DNA of 48,156 nucleotides from Tritrichomonas foetus (lineage: Eukaryota; Parabasalia; Tritrichomonadida; Tritrichomonadidae). Position numbers and translations under genes: made by a program. Shown here in pieces: positions 48,084 to 48,156 of the stretch; the first letter of the stretch is position 1; every line of letters begins with the position of its first letter. The stretch covers positions 80,846-129,001 of the forward strand of contig MLAK01000176.1 of assembly GCA_001839685.1 (NCBI GenBank). The letters run 5' to 3'. The notes beneath the pieces are model-generated. The model searched no databases and was not told the DNA's origin. It saw only the letters and a program-made list of their open reading frames with translations.

Positions 48084-48156
48084 TATAAAACTATTAAGCA
48101 TAAAACTATTAAGCATAAAACTATTAAGCATAAAACTATTAAGCATAAAACTATTA
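48084..48156. repeat. 15-bp tandem repeat, at least 4.9 copies, continuing past the window
   Basis: Unit CATAAAACTATTAAG repeated head to tail from 48084 (first base T instead of C) to the window end, where it is cut by the border, so the true copy number is unknown. All full units after the first are identical, which indicates recent expansion or slippage. It lies 83 bp after the stop of the last ankyrin gene. Confidence 0.95.

Noticed and set aside
1..48156. tRNA, rRNA or CRISPR arrays
   Set aside because: Looked for T-loop GGTTCGA-type strings with matching stems, rRNA cores and regularly spaced repeats. The GGTTCGA hits fall inside protein genes (near 5680 and 36220), and the repeats seen are simple tandem arrays.

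Overview
The window looks like nuclear DNA from a flagellated parabasalid protist, most plausibly a trichomonad close to Tritrichomonas. The evidence is a very AT-rich background with compact, mostly intron-less genes on both strands; DUF3447-plus-ankyrin proteins, a family greatly expanded in trichomonads; a two-repeat Myb protein of trichomonad style; a ubiquitin-eS31 fusion; axonemal and dynein genes; and three spliceosomal introns that carry the trichomonad signals GTATGT / (A,T)CTAAC...AG. The species assignment is inference, because no rRNA gene is present.

Layout. 0.1-4 kb: an unrecognised gene (-), a DDE (Tc1/mariner/IS630-like) transposase fragment, and a decayed DUF3447/ankyrin locus whose ankyrin modules are separated by intron-like inserts. 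4-14 kb: ubiquitin-eS31, dynein light intermediate chain (-), a large coiled-coil protein, and CFAP44 (-). 14.8-21.7 kb: a SCAPER-like protein, a second large coiled-coil protein, and 14-3-3. 22.8-33.2 kb: an AGC kinase of the IRE/Rim15 type split by one intron, a Rab5-like GTPase, a gene-poor stretch with coding-like patches, a P-type (PHO80-like) cyclin, an orphan ankyrin relic, and an inverted, intron-less paralogue of the kinase. 35-41 kb: ubiquitin-activating enzyme E1 (-), Myb, a two-exon coiled-coil protein (-), and a small gene with a 28-nt intron. 41-48 kb: a 27-bp tandem repeat, a second DUF3447/ankyrin locus (-) with seven separated ankyrin modules, COG1, a third DUF3447/ankyrin gene (+), and a 15-bp tandem repeat running off the window.

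Functional themes: flagellum, microtubule and cytoskeleton (LIC, CFAP44, coiled coils), ubiquitin (precursor and E1), vesicle traffic (Rab, COG1), and cell-cycle or nutrient signalling (IRE/Rim15-type kinases, P-cyclin, 14-3-3).

The most unusual signal is in the ankyrin loci. Successive modules are separated by inserts of about 77 nt (72-82) that always sit at the same codon position, break the frame, and carry a GGAATT box 24-25 nt before the TPLH codons. They lack the canonical GTATGT/CTAAC signals seen in the three ordinary introns of this window. Two diverged loci share the architecture, and a third locus has shorter forms of the insert. This may be an undescribed intron class or module-array organisation.
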